A stretch of 64,000 nt of DNA from Novosphingobium resinovorum (GCF_027922145.1 NZ_BSFC01000011.1:558001-622000); one strand, 5' to 3'; positions 1-8,654 are shown, counted from the stretch's first letter. The notes: generated by a model not told the origin, from the letters alone. A program made the numbers and translations.

Positions 1-225
1 ACGATGAAACTGCGCTACGCCGACTTCCAGACCCTCACCCGCGCCCGCTCGCTGCATCATTTCGTGGCGGACAAGGCGGAGTTCTCGACGATCGGCCATG
101 CCTTGCTGGAGGACCACTTGCCCCTGCCCCAGCCGATCCGCCTGATGGGCCTGACGCTTTCGGCGCTGGAGCAGCGCGAGGAAGACGCGCGGCCCGCGAA
201 GGACGGGCAGTTATCGCTGTTGTAG
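1..225 (+). CDS. dinB: DNA polymerase IV, C-terminal end (5' truncated)
   Basis: The reading frame is open from the first base of the window and stops at a TAG at 223-225, so only the last ~74 codons are present. The peptide KLRYADFQTLTRARSL followed by PIRLMGLTLSAL matches the little-finger domain of Y-family polymerase IV, which grips DNA during error-prone translesion synthesis. The last residues, DGQLSLL, resemble the clamp-binding QLSLF-type tail of DinB, which recruits the enzyme to the beta clamp. The ATG at position 4 is almost certainly internal; the true start lies upstream of the window. Confidence 0.8.
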   Translation, partial: TMKLRYADFQTLTRARSLHHFVADKAEFSTIGHALLEDHLPLPQPIRLMGLTLSALEQREEDARPAKDGQLSLL

Positions 226-228
226 GAA

Positions 229-348
229 TCCTCCCTGTCCCGAAGGAATGGGGAGGGGGACCGCTCGCGTAGCGAGTGGTGGAGGGGGAGAACCCCTCCG
301 TCAGCCCTGCGGGCTGCCACCTCCCCATCGCTGCGCGACAGGGAGGAT
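229..348. repeat. Intergenic dyad repeat, family B copy 1
   Basis: A ~120-nt element with complementary ends (TCCTCCCTGTC at the left, GACAGGGAGGA at the right) and an inner CCGCTCGC...GCGAG hairpin. Related copies lie at 19079-19204 and 60075-60203. It sits directly after the dinB stop, as expected of a non-coding palindromic repeat. Confidence 0.8.
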
Positions 349-356
349 AAGCGGCC

Positions 357-393
357 CCAAAAAATGGAAGGGCGGCCCCTGAGGACCGCCCTT
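357..393 (-). terminator. Rho-independent terminator, downstream of the TonB-like gene
   Basis: On the minus strand the 8-bp stem AAGGGCGG/CCGCCCTT (368-375 with 386-393) is followed by CCATTTTTTGG. A GC-rich hairpin plus T-run is a textbook intrinsic terminator. It would stop transcripts arriving from the gene at 524-1210 about 130 nt after its stop codon. Confidence 0.75.
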
Positions 394-523
394 GACCGGG
401 GACACAATCACTAAACCCGCGTCCGCCCCACAAGTTCCCGCCATAATTGACGGCCGGAGCGGGCTCTGGTTGGCGGAACGAGCCACACCCCGGCCGGGCG
501 ACCCGAAGGCCGCCAAGGGCGCT

Positions 524-1210
524 TCAGTCGTTCGGGATCACCCAGCGGATGGTCCCGTCGTAAGTCCCTGCAGCCCTGCCGCCGGTGGCATCGCTCGCCG
601 CATCGAAGCGGGCGCGCCGGGTCACGTTGCGGCAGGTCGCCGCATCGAGGCCGGGAAAGCCGCTCGACTGCGTGACCGTGCAGCCCGACACGCGGCCATC
701 GGCATCGATGGCGAGGCGGAAGCGCACCGTCCCGGTATTCCCTGCACGAATGTCGGCGGTCGGGTAGTCGGCAGTGGTGACCCAGCCCGCGACATTTCCA
801 CGCGGCCGGGCGACCTTGGGCGTGAAACGGGCCGCCGGTTCGCTCGGCGCGGTGGAGGGCAGCACGAAGTCGCTGCTGAACTCGGTTGCGCCGCTTACCG
901 GCATCGGATCGACGGTGACGCCGGTGATCGCGGCCTTGGGCGTGATGTCCAAGCGCGGCAGCGGCGCGCTGATCGGCATGTCGCGCACCAGCTTCTGGTC
1001 CGGCTCTGCGGTCGGAGGTGGCGGCAGGTCCGGGGTGACGGGCTTGGTGGGGAAGAACTCGCTGGCAAGGTGCGGCGGCTTCTCCTTCTCGAAGAAGGTC
1101 ACCGCGAAACCGTTGATCAGCGCCAGTGCCAGACCGCCCTGGATCAGGACGACGACACCACCAGTCAGGGCCTTGCGTGTACTTCCGGAATTCCCGTCGA
1201 CATAAGACAT
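524..1210 (-). CDS. Energy transducer TonB-like protein
   Basis: A 228-residue inner-membrane protein. A short cytoplasmic N-terminus is followed by one membrane segment (about residues 15-35, ALTGGVVVLIQGGLALALING). Next come a proline-rich periplasmic stretch (PVTPDLPPPPTAEP) and a C-terminal TonB-fold domain with a GTVRFRLAIDADGRVSGC core and an invariant-like SSGFPGLDAAT segment. Such proteins couple ExbBD proton flow to outer-membrane receptors. I chose the ATG at 1210 because GAGGAGA lies just upstream; an in-frame ATG at 1249 has no such site. The domain is usual in size. No ExbB/ExbD partner is adjacent, so it probably works with partners elsewhere. AT-rich sequence at 1280-1335 is a plausible promoter region, and a terminator lies at 357-393. 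Confidence 0.8.
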   Translation of the reverse strand: MSYVDGNSGSTRKALTGGVVVLIQGGLALALINGFAVTFFEKEKPPHLASEFFPTKPVTPDLPPPPTAEPDQKLVRDMPISAPLPRLDITPKAAITGVTVDPMPVSGATEFSSDFVLPSTAPSEPAARFTPKVARPRGNVAGWVTTADYPTADIRAGNTGTVRFRLAIDADGRVSGCTVTQSSGFPGLDAATCRNVTRRARFDAASDATGGRAAGTYDGTIRWVIPND

Positions 1211-1391
1211 GGGCTTCTCCTCAACAGCGGCCCGTATCCTGCCGTTCACCGCAGGTACGGCACCGGTCAGCGAGAAGATAACACAGTCATAATTCTTGCA
1301 AATTACTTTTTACTAAACATGCCAAGTATTTAACAGGGCGCCCACATGATCAGCGTGGTTAGCATGCGCTGCATTGCAATAGCGTGCGAAA

Positions 1392-2900
1392 TCAACGCGC
1401 GCCTGCGAGTGCCTTCTGGCGGCGACGCTGCACCGAACTGCCGAGCCCGATCGCCTCGCGGTACTTGGCGACGGTACGCCGGGCGAGTTCGAAGCCCTTG
1501 CCCTTCAGCAGGTCCACCAGCGCGTCGTCGGACAGGATCGCCTTCGCATCCTCGGCATCGATGAGCTGACGGATCGCCGCCTTGACCGCCTCGGCCGAGG
1601 CCCCGCCCTCGCCGTCCGCCGAGGCGACGCCCGAACTGAAGAAGTACTTCAGCTCGTAAGTCCCGCGCGGGCAGTTGAGGAACTTGTTCGAGGTCACGCG
1701 GCTGACGGTCGATTCGTGCATGCCGATCGCTTCCGCCACCGCGCGCAGGGTCAGCGGCCGAAGGTGCGCGACACCCTTGCGGAAGAAGCCGTCCTGCTGC
1801 TTCACAAGTTCGGCCGCAACCTTGAGGATGGTCTTCTGCCGCTGGTCGAGCGCCTTGATCAGCCAGTTCGCATCCGCCAGCTTGTCCGACAGCCACGCGC
1901 GCGACGCCTTGTCGTCGCACTCGCCTTTCATTTCCACGTAATAGCCGCGATTGACGATCAGCCGCGGCAGCGTCGCCTGGTTGAGCGCGATGTCCCAGCC
2001 GCCATCGCTGCGCGCCGTCACCAGAATATCGGGCGTCACCGCGCCGCTCGGCTCGCCGCCGAAGCGCAGGCCTGGCTTGGGGTCGTAGCCGCGCAGTTCG
2101 GCGAGCATGTCGGCGAAATCCTCGTCGTCCACGCCGCAGATGCGCTTGAGGCGGGGCAATTCGCCCTTGGCCAGAAGGTCGAGATTGTCGATCATCTTGG
2201 CCATGAGCGGGTCGTAGCGATCCGCCTCGCGCGCCTGCAGGGCAATGCATTCGGACAGGCTGCGCGCACCGACGCCGGTGGGGTCGAGCGCCTGGACCAG
2301 CGCCAGCCCTTCCTCCATCTCGCCGGGATCGACGCCGAGGTCGCCCGCAAGTTCGGACAGGCTCACCGGCAGGTAGCCCGCCTCGTCGAGCTGGCCGATG
2401 ATGTAGCGCGCGACGCCCTCGGTGAAGGGATCGCGCGCGACCGCGCCGACTTGCGCTTCGAGGTGTTCGGCCAGCGTGCCGCCGAGGGCCGCGCGTTCGT
2501 CGATGCCGGGGCCTTCCTCGCCGCCCGATGCTCCGCTGAGCCGCAGGTCCGCGCCCCATGTCTCGTCGCGGACGGCGCCGTCGCCGGTGTCGCGGTCACG
2601 GTCGAGAGCGCCGGTATCGATGTCGAGCGGGCGATCGTCGGCAGCGCGGCCCTCGCCGATCAGGCGATCCACGCCGGACGTCTCCAGCGCCGTTACGCGC
2701 GCCTCGGCGGGTGCCTCCACCGTCTCGGCGGCAGGCGCCTGCGCGCCCACATCGAGGAGCGGGTTGGCGTCGAGCGCCTCTCCGATGAAAGTCTCGATCT
2801 CGAGGTTGGACAGCGCCAGCAGCTTGATCGCCTGCTGAAGCTGCGGCGTCATGACCAGCGACTGGCTCTGCCTGAGATCGAGGCGCGGCCCCAGCGCCAT
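1392..2900 (-). CDS. rpoN: RNA polymerase sigma-54 factor
   Basis: A 502-residue sigma-54. It starts with the glutamine-rich region I (LRQSQSLVMTPQLQQAIKLL, about residues 8-28), which contacts AAA+ activators. An acidic variable region II follows, then the core-binding domain, the helix-turn-helix (HESTVSRVTSNK) and the C-terminal RpoN box ARRTVAKYRE that reads the -24 promoter element. Sigma-54 directs activator-dependent transcription of nitrogen, motility or stress genes. The ATG at 2900 gives a full-length protein. lptB lies upstream on the same strand; the lptB-rpoN order is common in proteobacteria. The 130-nt spacer between them carries an inverted repeat (2924-2995). Confidence 0.95.
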   Translation of the reverse strand: MALGPRLDLRQSQSLVMTPQLQQAIKLLALSNLEIETFIGEALDANPLLDVGAQAPAAETVEAPAEARVTALETSGVDRLIGEGRAADDRPLDIDTGALDRDRDTGDGAVRDETWGADLRLSGASGGEEGPGIDERAALGGTLAEHLEAQVGAVARDPFTEGVARYIIGQLDEAGYLPVSLSELAGDLGVDPGEMEEGLALVQALDPTGVGARSLSECIALQAREADRYDPLMAKMIDNLDLLAKGELPRLKRICGVDDEDFADMLAELRGYDPKPGLRFGGEPSGAVTPDILVTARSDGGWDIALNQATLPRLIVNRGYYVEMKGECDDKASRAWLSDKLADANWLIKALDQRQKTILKVAAELVKQQDGFFRKGVAHLRPLTLRAVAEAIGMHESTVSRVTSNKFLNCPRGTYELKYFFSSGVASADGEGGASAEAVKAAIRQLIDAEDAKAILSDDALVDLLKGKGFELARRTVAKYREAIGLGSSVQRRRQKALAGAR

Positions 2901-2923
2901 CGATCAGAGGTCCGTGCTGTGAT

Positions 2924-2995
2924 CCTTCGACAAGCTCAGGATGAGCGGGAAAAGGAAATCCACCCCCACCCCCGCTCGTGCTGAGCTTGTCGAAG
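2924..2995. repeat. Inverted repeat, family E (CTTCGACAAGCTCAG type)
   Basis: Complementary arms CCTTCGACAAGCTCAGGATG and GTGCTGAGCTTGTCGAAG flank a short loop between lptB and rpoN. A second full copy is at 24793-24874. Single arms occur at 42558-42583 and 51214-51240. It could form a hairpin in the lptB-rpoN transcript. Confidence 0.8.
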
Positions 2996-3031
2996 CACCT
3001 GCACCACGATTGGCCCCGGCACGCCGAAGAA

Positions 3032-3817
3032 TCACAACGTGAAGCCTTCGCCCAGATAAAGGCGCCGCACGTTCTCGTCCGCCACCAGCGCTTCCGGGCT
3101 GCCGGCGAAGAGCACCTGGCCGCCGTAGATGATGCAGGCGCGGTCGACGATGTCGAGGGTCTCGCGCACGTTGTGGTCGGTGATCAGCACGCCGATGCCG
3201 CGCGTCTTGAGATCGCGCACGAGGTCGCGGATGTCCGAGATCGAAAGCGGGTCGATGCCCGCGAACGGCTCGTCGAGCAGCATGATCGAGGGCTTGGCGG
3301 CCAGCGCGCGGGCAATTTCGCAGCGGCGGCGTTCACCGCCCGAGAGCGCCATCGCCGGGCTGGTGCGCAGGCGGGTCAGGCCGAATTCGTCGAGCAGGCG
3401 GTCAAGTTCGGCCTGACGCACGTCGCGGTCGGGCTCGTTGAGTTCAAGCACCGCGCCGATGTTCTGCTCCACCGTCATGCCTCGGAAGATCGAGGTTTCC
3501 TGGGGCAGATAGCCCAGACCCAGGATCGCACGGCGGTACATCGGCAGGCGGGTCACATCGACGCCGTCCATCAGGATACGCCCGGAGTCGGGCCGGACCA
3601 GCCCCATGATCGAGTAGAAGCACGTCGTCTTGCCCGCGCCGTTCGGCCCGAGCAGGCCCAGCACTTCGCCCTTCGCGACCGAAAGCGAAATGTCGGTGAG
3701 CACCGCGCGCTTGTCGTAGCTCTTGGCGATCGAGATGACCTCCAGCCCGCCACGCTCCGCCAGAAGTGCGGAGTCGGTGGCTGCGGGGCCGTGATCCTGC
3801 TGAAATTCTGCCGTCAT
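3032..3817 (-). CDS. lptB: LPS export ABC transporter ATP-binding protein LptB
   Basis: A 261-residue ABC ATPase that drives LptFG to extract lipopolysaccharide from the inner membrane and push it along the LptC-A-D bridge. Visible motifs in order are Walker A GPNGAGKTT, a Q-loop region GYLPQETS, the signature LSGGERRR, Walker B IMLLDEPFAGID and the H-loop TDHNVRETL. The C-terminus (RRLYLGEGFTL) is typical of LptB. Start: an in-frame ATG at 3862 exists, but 3817 (MTAEFQQDH) gives family-like length. lptA and lptC are not visible here. rpoN follows on the same strand. Confidence 0.93.
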   Translation of the reverse strand: MTAEFQQDHGPAATDSALLAERGGLEVISIAKSYDKRAVLTDISLSVAKGEVLGLLGPNGAGKTTCFYSIMGLVRPDSGRILMDGVDVTRLPMYRRAILGLGYLPQETSIFRGMTVEQNIGAVLELNEPDRDVRQAELDRLLDEFGLTRLRTSPAMALSGGERRRCEIARALAAKPSIMLLDEPFAGIDPLSISDIRDLVRDLKTRGIGVLITDHNVRETLDIVDRACIIYGGQVLFAGSPEALVADENVRRLYLGEGFTL

Positions 3818-4016
3818 CGCCGGGCACTTACCGCAGGCAGGCACGCCCCCGCAAGACGGCATTTCCGCTTAGGCGACGCGACTGGCAGGATTCGTGCATG
3901 ACTCGGGGGAAATCGGACTGCGGAGCCCTTCGCACTTGCGGAATCTGGAACTGAACTTGTCATGAACGCCTTTCGGTGATGTACTCAGCATCAAGAGGTC
4001 GAGGAGAATCGCCCTT

Positions 4017-4469
4017 ATGGACAGGATGACGGACCATGCAGCGCACCAGCCGGTGCGAGGTTCCAGTTCCCACCCCGAGCAGTCGCACTCGGGATCATAC
4101 GGCGGACCCGTGACGGATTCGCCAATTGCAGGCGCTCAGGTCAGCGACTGGCGCCGCAAGATGAGCGACCACATCGCTTATGCGCTGCTGGTCTACACGG
4201 CGCTGCAGATCTTCGTTACCATCGGCGCGCTCAAGGCGCATGGCGGCTCGCTGTTGCCGTACTTCGCGCTGGTGATCCTCGTCGTCGCCATCATCCCGGC
4301 ATGCCGCCGCTTCGAAGCGCGCTGGAACGGGCTGACCGACGAACAGGCGCACGACCCGGCCCTCGCACCTTATTACCGGCGGGACCGGCTGGCGCTGTGG
4401 CTTCTGGCGATCGGCCTGCCTTTCGCCCTCACCGCGCTGTTCAAGGGACTGGCTCTGCTCTTCGCCTGA
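4017..4469 (+). CDS. Conserved hypothetical membrane protein
   Basis: A 150-residue protein of unknown function. The first ~45 residues are polar and rich in His and Ser (HPEQSHSGSYGG). Two or three membrane helices follow, about residues 52-70 (AYALLVYTALQIFVTIGAL), 77-95 (LLPYFALVILVVAIIPA) and 128-149 (LALWLLAIGLPFALTALFKG). They are separated by a charged loop with a PYYRRDR motif. A GAGGAGAA ribosome-binding site precedes the ATG at 4017. It stands alone, divergent from lptB, with a palindromic repeat after its stop. I do not recognise a family. Confidence 0.7.
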   Translation: MDRMTDHAAHQPVRGSSSHPEQSHSGSYGGPVTDSPIAGAQVSDWRRKMSDHIAYALLVYTALQIFVTIGALKAHGGSLLPYFALVILVVAIIPACRRFEARWNGLTDEQAHDPALAPYYRRDRLALWLLAIGLPFALTALFKGLALLFA

Positions 4470-4499
4470 ATTCCTGACCTCCCCCCTGCCCCACCTCTT

Positions 4500-4576
4500 C
4501 GTCATTGCGAGCGCAGCGAAGCAATCCCGGGCAGTCTTGAGCCGCTCTGGCTTGCTTCGCTGCGCTCGCAATGACG
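4500..4576. repeat. Palindromic repeat, family A copy 1
   Basis: A ~77-nt near-perfect palindrome with arms CGTCATTGCGAGCGCAGCGA and the complement ending CGCTCGCAATGACG. It lies between the membrane-protein gene and pmbA. Twelve copies occur in this window, nearly all between genes; see the finding on this family. Confidence 0.9.
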
Positions 4577-4666
4577 AGAGCGCGGATAACTCCCGTTTGC
4601 CCTTCGCCTGCACCGCGACTAGGGCAAGGCCGCAAGTTCGGCTTTTTATCGGGAGTTTCACAGGTC

Positions 4667-6013
4667 ATGCTCAGTCCGGATCAGGCAAGGGACCGCGCGC
4701 TTGACCTCGTGGAGCGCGCCCGCCGCGCCGGGGCCGAGACCGCCGACGCGGTCTATGGCGCCAGTTCCTCCGAAGGCATACAGGTCCGCCTCGGCAAGCT
4801 GGAGGAAGTTGAACGCTCCGAAAGCGAGCACATCGCGCTGCGCGTCTTCGTGGGCAAGCGCTCGGCCAGCATCGGCTCGTCCGACCTCTCCCCCGCCGCG
4901 CTCGACGAACTGGCCGCCCGCGCCATCGACATGGCCCGCGCCGCGCCCGAGGACGCCTATGCCGGCCTAGCCCCCGATGAACTGCTGACGCGCGGCCCCT
5001 GGCCCGAGCTCGACCTGATCGACGCGCACGAACCCAGCCCCGAGGCCCTGCGCGAAGCCGCACTGGAGGCCGAGGACGCCGCGCGCGCGGTATCCGGCAT
5101 CACCAATTCCGACGGCGGCACCGCCAGCTTCGGGCACGGCGTCTTCGCGCTCGCCACCAGCCACGGCTTTTCCGGCGCCTACGGCTCGACCAGCCATTCG
5201 CTGAGCGCTTCGGTCGTCGGCGGCGACGGCTCGGACAAGCAGCGCGACAATGCCTGGCGCAGCACGCACCACCATGCAGACTTGCCCTCCCCCGCCGAAA
5301 TCGGCCGCCTTGCCGGGGAGCGCACCGTCGCCAAGCTCGGCTCCGGAAAGCTCAAGAGCGGCGCCATGCCGGTGATCTTCGACCCGCGCGTGTCCAGTTC
5401 GCTGGTCGGCCACCTGCTCGGCGCGATCACAGGCAGCGCCATCACGCGCCGCTCCAGCTTCCTGCTGGAAAAGCTGGGCGAACAAATCTTCGCCCCCGGC
5501 ATCCTGATCGCCGACGATCCGCACACCCCGCGCGGCCTGCGCTCGCGCCCGTTCGATGGCGAGGGCCTCGCCACCTCGGCGCGCAATATTGTCGAGGACG
5601 GGCGCCTGACCGGCTGGCTGCTCGATTCGGCCTCAGCGCGGCAGTTGAACCTTGCGCCGACCGGCCACGCCGCGCGCAACGGCGGCGGCGCCCCGGGCGT
5701 ATCGACCGGCAACGTCCACCTCGCGGCGGGGACGCTGTCGCCCAAAGAACTGATGGCGGACGTGAAGGACGGGGTCTACGTGACCGAACTGATCGGCCAG
5801 GGCGTCAACGGCGTCACCGGCGACTACAGCCGCGGCGCCGCGGGCTTCCGCATCGTCGATGGCGAGTTGGCCGGGCCGGTGGCGGAGTTCACCGTGGCGG
5901 GCAACCTCCTGCGCATGTTCGCTCAGCTGACGGCGGCGAACGACCTCGAATGGCACCGCGCGATCAACGTGCCGACGCTGCGCGTGGACGGGATGACCGT
6001 GGCGGGGGATTGA
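4667..6013 (+). CDS. pmbA: TldD/PmbA family metallopeptidase homologue (TldE/PmbA)
   Basis: A 448-residue protein of the TldD/TldE family. TldD-TldE heterodimers are cytosolic peptidases; TldD carries the HExxxH zinc site and TldE/PmbA is the partner without it. I see no HExxxH here, which fits PmbA. Family features include the N-terminal alpha/beta domain ending GKRSASIGSSDLS, the central VIFDPRVSSSLVGHLLG segment, GLRSRPFDGEGL, and the C-terminal GNVHLAAG...GVNGVTGDYSRGAAGF...AGNLL. In-frame ATGs exist upstream, but 4667 (MLSPDQARD) begins the conserved region and avoids the upstream palindromic repeat. No tldD is in view. Confidence 0.9.
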   Translation: MLSPDQARDRALDLVERARRAGAETADAVYGASSSEGIQVRLGKLEEVERSESEHIALRVFVGKRSASIGSSDLSPAALDELAARAIDMARAAPEDAYAGLAPDELLTRGPWPELDLIDAHEPSPEALREAALEAEDAARAVSGITNSDGGTASFGHGVFALATSHGFSGAYGSTSHSLSASVVGGDGSDKQRDNAWRSTHHHADLPSPAEIGRLAGERTVAKLGSGKLKSGAMPVIFDPRVSSSLVGHLLGAITGSAITRRSSFLLEKLGEQIFAPGILIADDPHTPRGLRSRPFDGEGLATSARNIVEDGRLTGWLLDSASARQLNLAPTGHAARNGGGAPGVSTGNVHLAAGTLSPKELMADVKDGVYVTELIGQGVNGVTGDYSRGAAGFRIVDGELAGPVAEFTVAGNLLRMFAQLTAANDLEWHRAINVPTLRVDGMTVAGD

Positions 6014-6031
6014 TTCCCTCGCCTTGCACTT

Positions 6032-6107
6032 CGTCATTGCGAGCGCAGCGAAGCAATCCAGAGTCGCGCAAGCCGCCCTGGAGTGCTTCGCTGCGCTCGC
6101 AATGACG
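6032..6107. repeat. Palindromic repeat, family A copy 2
   Basis: Same palindrome as at 4500-4576 (arms CGTCATTGCGAGCGCAGCGA), 18 nt after the pmbA stop and upstream of the tRNA-Gly 3' end. Confidence 0.9.
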
Positions 6108-6179
6108 AAGTCTGGCCGAAAACAGCCGGGCACGCGCGATTTCGGATCCGGCGGGATAGCGATGGCTGGAAGGTCAAAC

Positions 6180-6254
6180 TGGAGCGGGCGAAGGGATTCG
6201 AACCCTCGACCCCAACCTTGGCAAGGTTGTGCTCTACCACTGAGCTACGCCCGC
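6180..6254 (-). tRNA. tRNA-Gly (anticodon GCC), copy 1
   Basis: Read on the minus strand, the 75-nt gene folds as a standard cloverleaf. The acceptor is GCGGGCG/CGCCCGC with discriminator T and an encoded CCA. The D arm is GCTCAGTGGTAGAGC. The anticodon stem-loop is CAACC-TTGCCAA-GGTTG with anticodon GCC, and the T arm contains GGTTCGAATCC. It decodes GGC/GGU glycine codons. The sequence is identical to the copy at 6840-6914. Confidence 0.97.
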
Positions 6255-6369
6255 TCTGGCGTTTGACGGACAGTGCGATGAAGACCGCTTCCGTCCGGGT
6301 GGAGGGGCCACTAGCAGCGGTTCGCGACCTCTGCAAGAGCCCCACGTCACAAAAAATGCGTCACAAATT

Positions 6370-6714
6370 TTACCGAGCCTTGCGCAGCCCCAACACAAGG
6401 CTGATCGCGCCGAGCATGACGAGGATCGCGAAAGTGTCGGCGACGAGGTCCATCAGTTCCGCATCGCGGTGGAGCGCGGGGATCATCTGCACCACCTCGA
6501 TCCCCGCGCCGAGCAGCACCAGTCCTGCCGCGATTGCCAGCTTGGGCACGCGCGGATAGCCGAGCACGCCCAGCACCGCGAGCGTTGCGAAAGCCATCAT
6601 ATGCTGGAACTTGTCGCTGGGCTCACCGGGAAAGTGCGGTGGATGCGGCAGCACGGCCATCGTCACCGCAAAGACCAGCGCCAGCCAGAAAAGGATTCGG
6701 AAGAGGTTCTGCAT
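6370..6714 (-). CDS. VanZ-like family membrane protein
   Basis: A 114-residue integral membrane protein with about four hydrophobic segments (around residues 4-22, 38-55, 59-78 and 92-110). It carries the VanZ-like pattern SDKFQHMMAFATLAVLG, GAGIEVVQMI and RDAELMDLVADT. VanZ itself gives low teicoplanin resistance, but chromosomal VanZ-like proteins mostly have no known function. The frame is open upstream through the neighbouring tRNA, so the internal ATG at 6714 (MQNLFRILFW) is the credible start. It is sandwiched between two identical tRNA-Gly genes on the same strand. Confidence 0.75.
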   Translation of the reverse strand: MQNLFRILFWLALVFAVTMAVLPHPPHFPGEPSDKFQHMMAFATLAVLGVLGYPRVPKLAIAAGLVLLGAGIEVVQMIPALHRDAELMDLVADTFAILVMLGAISLVLGLRKAR

Positions 6715-6839
6715 GGCACCACTATCGTGGTGCGGCGCAGCAAATTCAAACTGAACTTGCCCGATCCCGGACGCGCAGAACACCGTCGGTCCCTTGAGGC
6801 CGGTCCTTTGCAGGAGGTAGTTTTGCGATGTGGGAAAAC

Positions 6840-6914
6840 TGGAGCGGGCGAAGGGATTCGAACCCTCGACCCCAACCTTGGCAAGGTTGTGCTCTACCAC
6901 TGAGCTACGCCCGC
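6840..6914 (-). tRNA. tRNA-Gly (anticodon GCC), copy 2
   Basis: Identical over all 75 nt to the gene at 6180-6254, including the encoded CCA, and also shares a few flanking bases (AAAC before, GCTCTGGCGTTT after on the plus strand). The order on the minus strand is tRNA, VanZ-like gene, tRNA, which points to a local duplication. Confidence 0.97.
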
Positions 6915-7119
6915 TCTGGCGTTTCGAAAAGGCCTGCTGGAAAGCGGCCCGTCCGGTGTGGAGGCGGCCCACTAGCAGCGGTTCGAAAGGTCGGCAAGCA
7001 TAAAAGACAAAGTTTTTGCGACAGCCTCGGAAACGGGCCGAATTGGCGCATTCTCCCTTCACAAACGCGCGCGAAAGGCCAATCTAGGGAACTGATTTTT
7101 CGTAATTGGAGCACGAATC

Positions 7120-8031
7120 TTGGCCAGCATGGGTCTCAACCTCGACGAGCAGAAGGCCGTGGACCGGTTCCGCAAGGCGGTCGCCGAACCTTCGATGACC
7201 CAGCTCGTGATCCTGGACTTCTGGGCCGAGTGGTGCGGCCCCTGCAAGGCGCTGACCCCGGTGCTGGAAAAGGTCGCCGCGGAATACGCGGACAAGGGCG
7301 TGCTGCTCGCCAAGGTCAACGTCGATGAGGAGCAGTTCATCGCCGCGCAGTTCCGCGTGCAGTCGATCCCGACCGTCTACGCGATCTTCCAGGGCCAGCC
7401 GGTGGCGGACCTCACCAGCGCCCGCACCGAATCGCAGCTCAAGGGCATGCTCGATCAGTTGCTCGCCAAGCTGCCGGTACAGCCGGGCGGCGCCGAACCC
7501 GCGCCCGACCTCGCCCCGCTGATCGCCATGGGCGAGGAAGCGCTGGCCGAGGGTGACGGCGAACGCGCCGCGAGCATCTTCATGCAGATCCTCGAGATGG
7601 CGCCCGACAACGGCGAAGTGCTTGGCGGTCTGGTCCGCGCTTTCGTCGCCGCCGGGCGGATCGAGGAAGGCGAGCAGGTTCTCGATTCGCTGGGCGAACC
7701 GCTCTCCACCGACCCGCATGTGGAGCGCGCGCGCGGCGTGCTGGCACTCGCCAAGGACAAGCCCGAGGACAGCGAACTGGCCGCCCTGCGCGCCGCCGCA
7801 GCCGAGCGCCCCGCCGACATGGAAGCGCAGTTCGCCTTCGCCGGTGCCGCCTTCGCCGCCGGTGAGCGCGACGGCGCCGCCGAAACGCTGCTGCGCATGA
7901 TCACGGCCGACCGCGAATGGAACGAGGGCGCGGCCAAGGCCAAGCTGCTGCAAATCTTCGAAGCGATCGGCCTCGAAGACCCGTGGGTTTCGGCCACGCG
8001 CCGCAAGCTCTCGACCGTCCTGTTCGGCTGA
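7120..8031 (+). CDS. cnoX: Chaperedoxin CnoX (YbbN): thioredoxin-TPR protein
   Basis: A 303-residue cytosolic protein. An N-terminal thioredoxin domain (about residues 10-120) carries the active site WAEWCGPCK and the cis-Pro loop SIPTVYAIF. Tetratricopeptide-like helices follow (about 130-300). CnoX proteins hold oxidation- or chlorine-stressed clients and pass them to GroEL or DnaK. E. coli CnoX lacks the CxxC pair, whereas here both cysteines are present, so thiol-disulfide activity is also likely. The start is a TTG at 7120 after TTGGAG; ATG 7129 is an alternative. The Lon-N-type gene follows 5 nt after the stop, so the two form an operon. Confidence 0.9.
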   Translation: MASMGLNLDEQKAVDRFRKAVAEPSMTQLVILDFWAEWCGPCKALTPVLEKVAAEYADKGVLLAKVNVDEEQFIAAQFRVQSIPTVYAIFQGQPVADLTSARTESQLKGMLDQLLAKLPVQPGGAEPAPDLAPLIAMGEEALAEGDGERAASIFMQILEMAPDNGEVLGGLVRAFVAAGRIEEGEQVLDSLGEPLSTDPHVERARGVLALAKDKPEDSELAALRAAAAERPADMEAQFAFAGAAFAAGERDGAAETLLRMITADREWNEGAAKAKLLQIFEAIGLEDPWVSATRRKLSTVLFG

Positions 8032-8036
8032 CGCGG

Positions 8037-8645
8037 TTGGCGCGGATCACCATCTTCCCGCTGACCGGCGCGGTGCTCTACCCGGGACTGCAACTGCCGC
8101 TCCACATCTTCGAGCCGCGCTACCGCGCGATGGTGAGCGACGCCCTCGCACGCGACCGGCTGATCGGCATGATCCAGCCGCAGAAGGGCTTCGAGGGCGC
8201 CCCGCTCTTCGCGGTGGGGTGCCTGGGCCGCATCGGCGATGTCGAGGCGCTGGAAGACGGCCGCTTCAACATCATCCTCGACGGCGAGAAGCGCTTCCGC
8301 GTGCTGCGCGAACTCGACGTGACCACGCCGTTCCGTCAGGTCGAGGCGGAACTGCTGGAGGAGCCCGAGGAAGTGCTCGCCCCGATCGAGCGCGCCAGCT
8401 TCGAGCGCGAGGCGAAGCGGTTCGCGCAGGCGCAGGGCTATGTGGTCGACTGGGAGCAGGTCGGGCGGCTCGACGACATGTCGCTGATCAACGGCGTCTC
8501 GCAGATCGCGCCGTTCGATCCGGCCGCCAAGCAGGCGCTGCTGGAAGCCTCGGGGCTCTCGGCGCGGTGCGAGTTGCTGGTGCAGCTGATGCAGTTCTTC
8601 GGCCGCGCGGGCGATGGTGACGAGGATGGGGCGACGTTGCAGTAG
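8037..8645 (+). CDS. Lon N-terminal (substrate-binding) domain protein
   Basis: A 202-residue stand-alone LON_substr_bdg (Lon-N) domain. Characteristic stretches are IFPLTGAVLYPGLQLPLHIF, EPRYRAMV, IGMIQPQ, a GCLGRIGDVE strand and DGRFNIILDGEKRFRV. There is no ATPase or protease domain. Such proteins are proposed protein-binding modules near Lon or thioredoxin systems, with no established activity. The start is uncertain: no ATG precedes the domain, and TTG at 8037, six bases after the cnoX stop, gives a protein beginning directly in the domain. Tight coupling to cnoX suggests a shared proteostasis role. Confidence 0.82.
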   Translation: MARITIFPLTGAVLYPGLQLPLHIFEPRYRAMVSDALARDRLIGMIQPQKGFEGAPLFAVGCLGRIGDVEALEDGRFNIILDGEKRFRVLRELDVTTPFRQVEAELLEEPEEVLAPIERASFEREAKRFAQAQGYVVDWEQVGRLDDMSLINGVSQIAPFDPAAKQALLEASGLSARCELLVQLMQFFGRAGDGDEDGATLQ

Positions 8646-8654
8646 CTTCTACCT

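Noticed and set aside
6370..7062. Longer VanZ protein starting at 7062
   Set aside because: The extension reads through the tRNA-Gly gene at 6840-6914; the internal ATG 6714 starts the hydrophobic protein.
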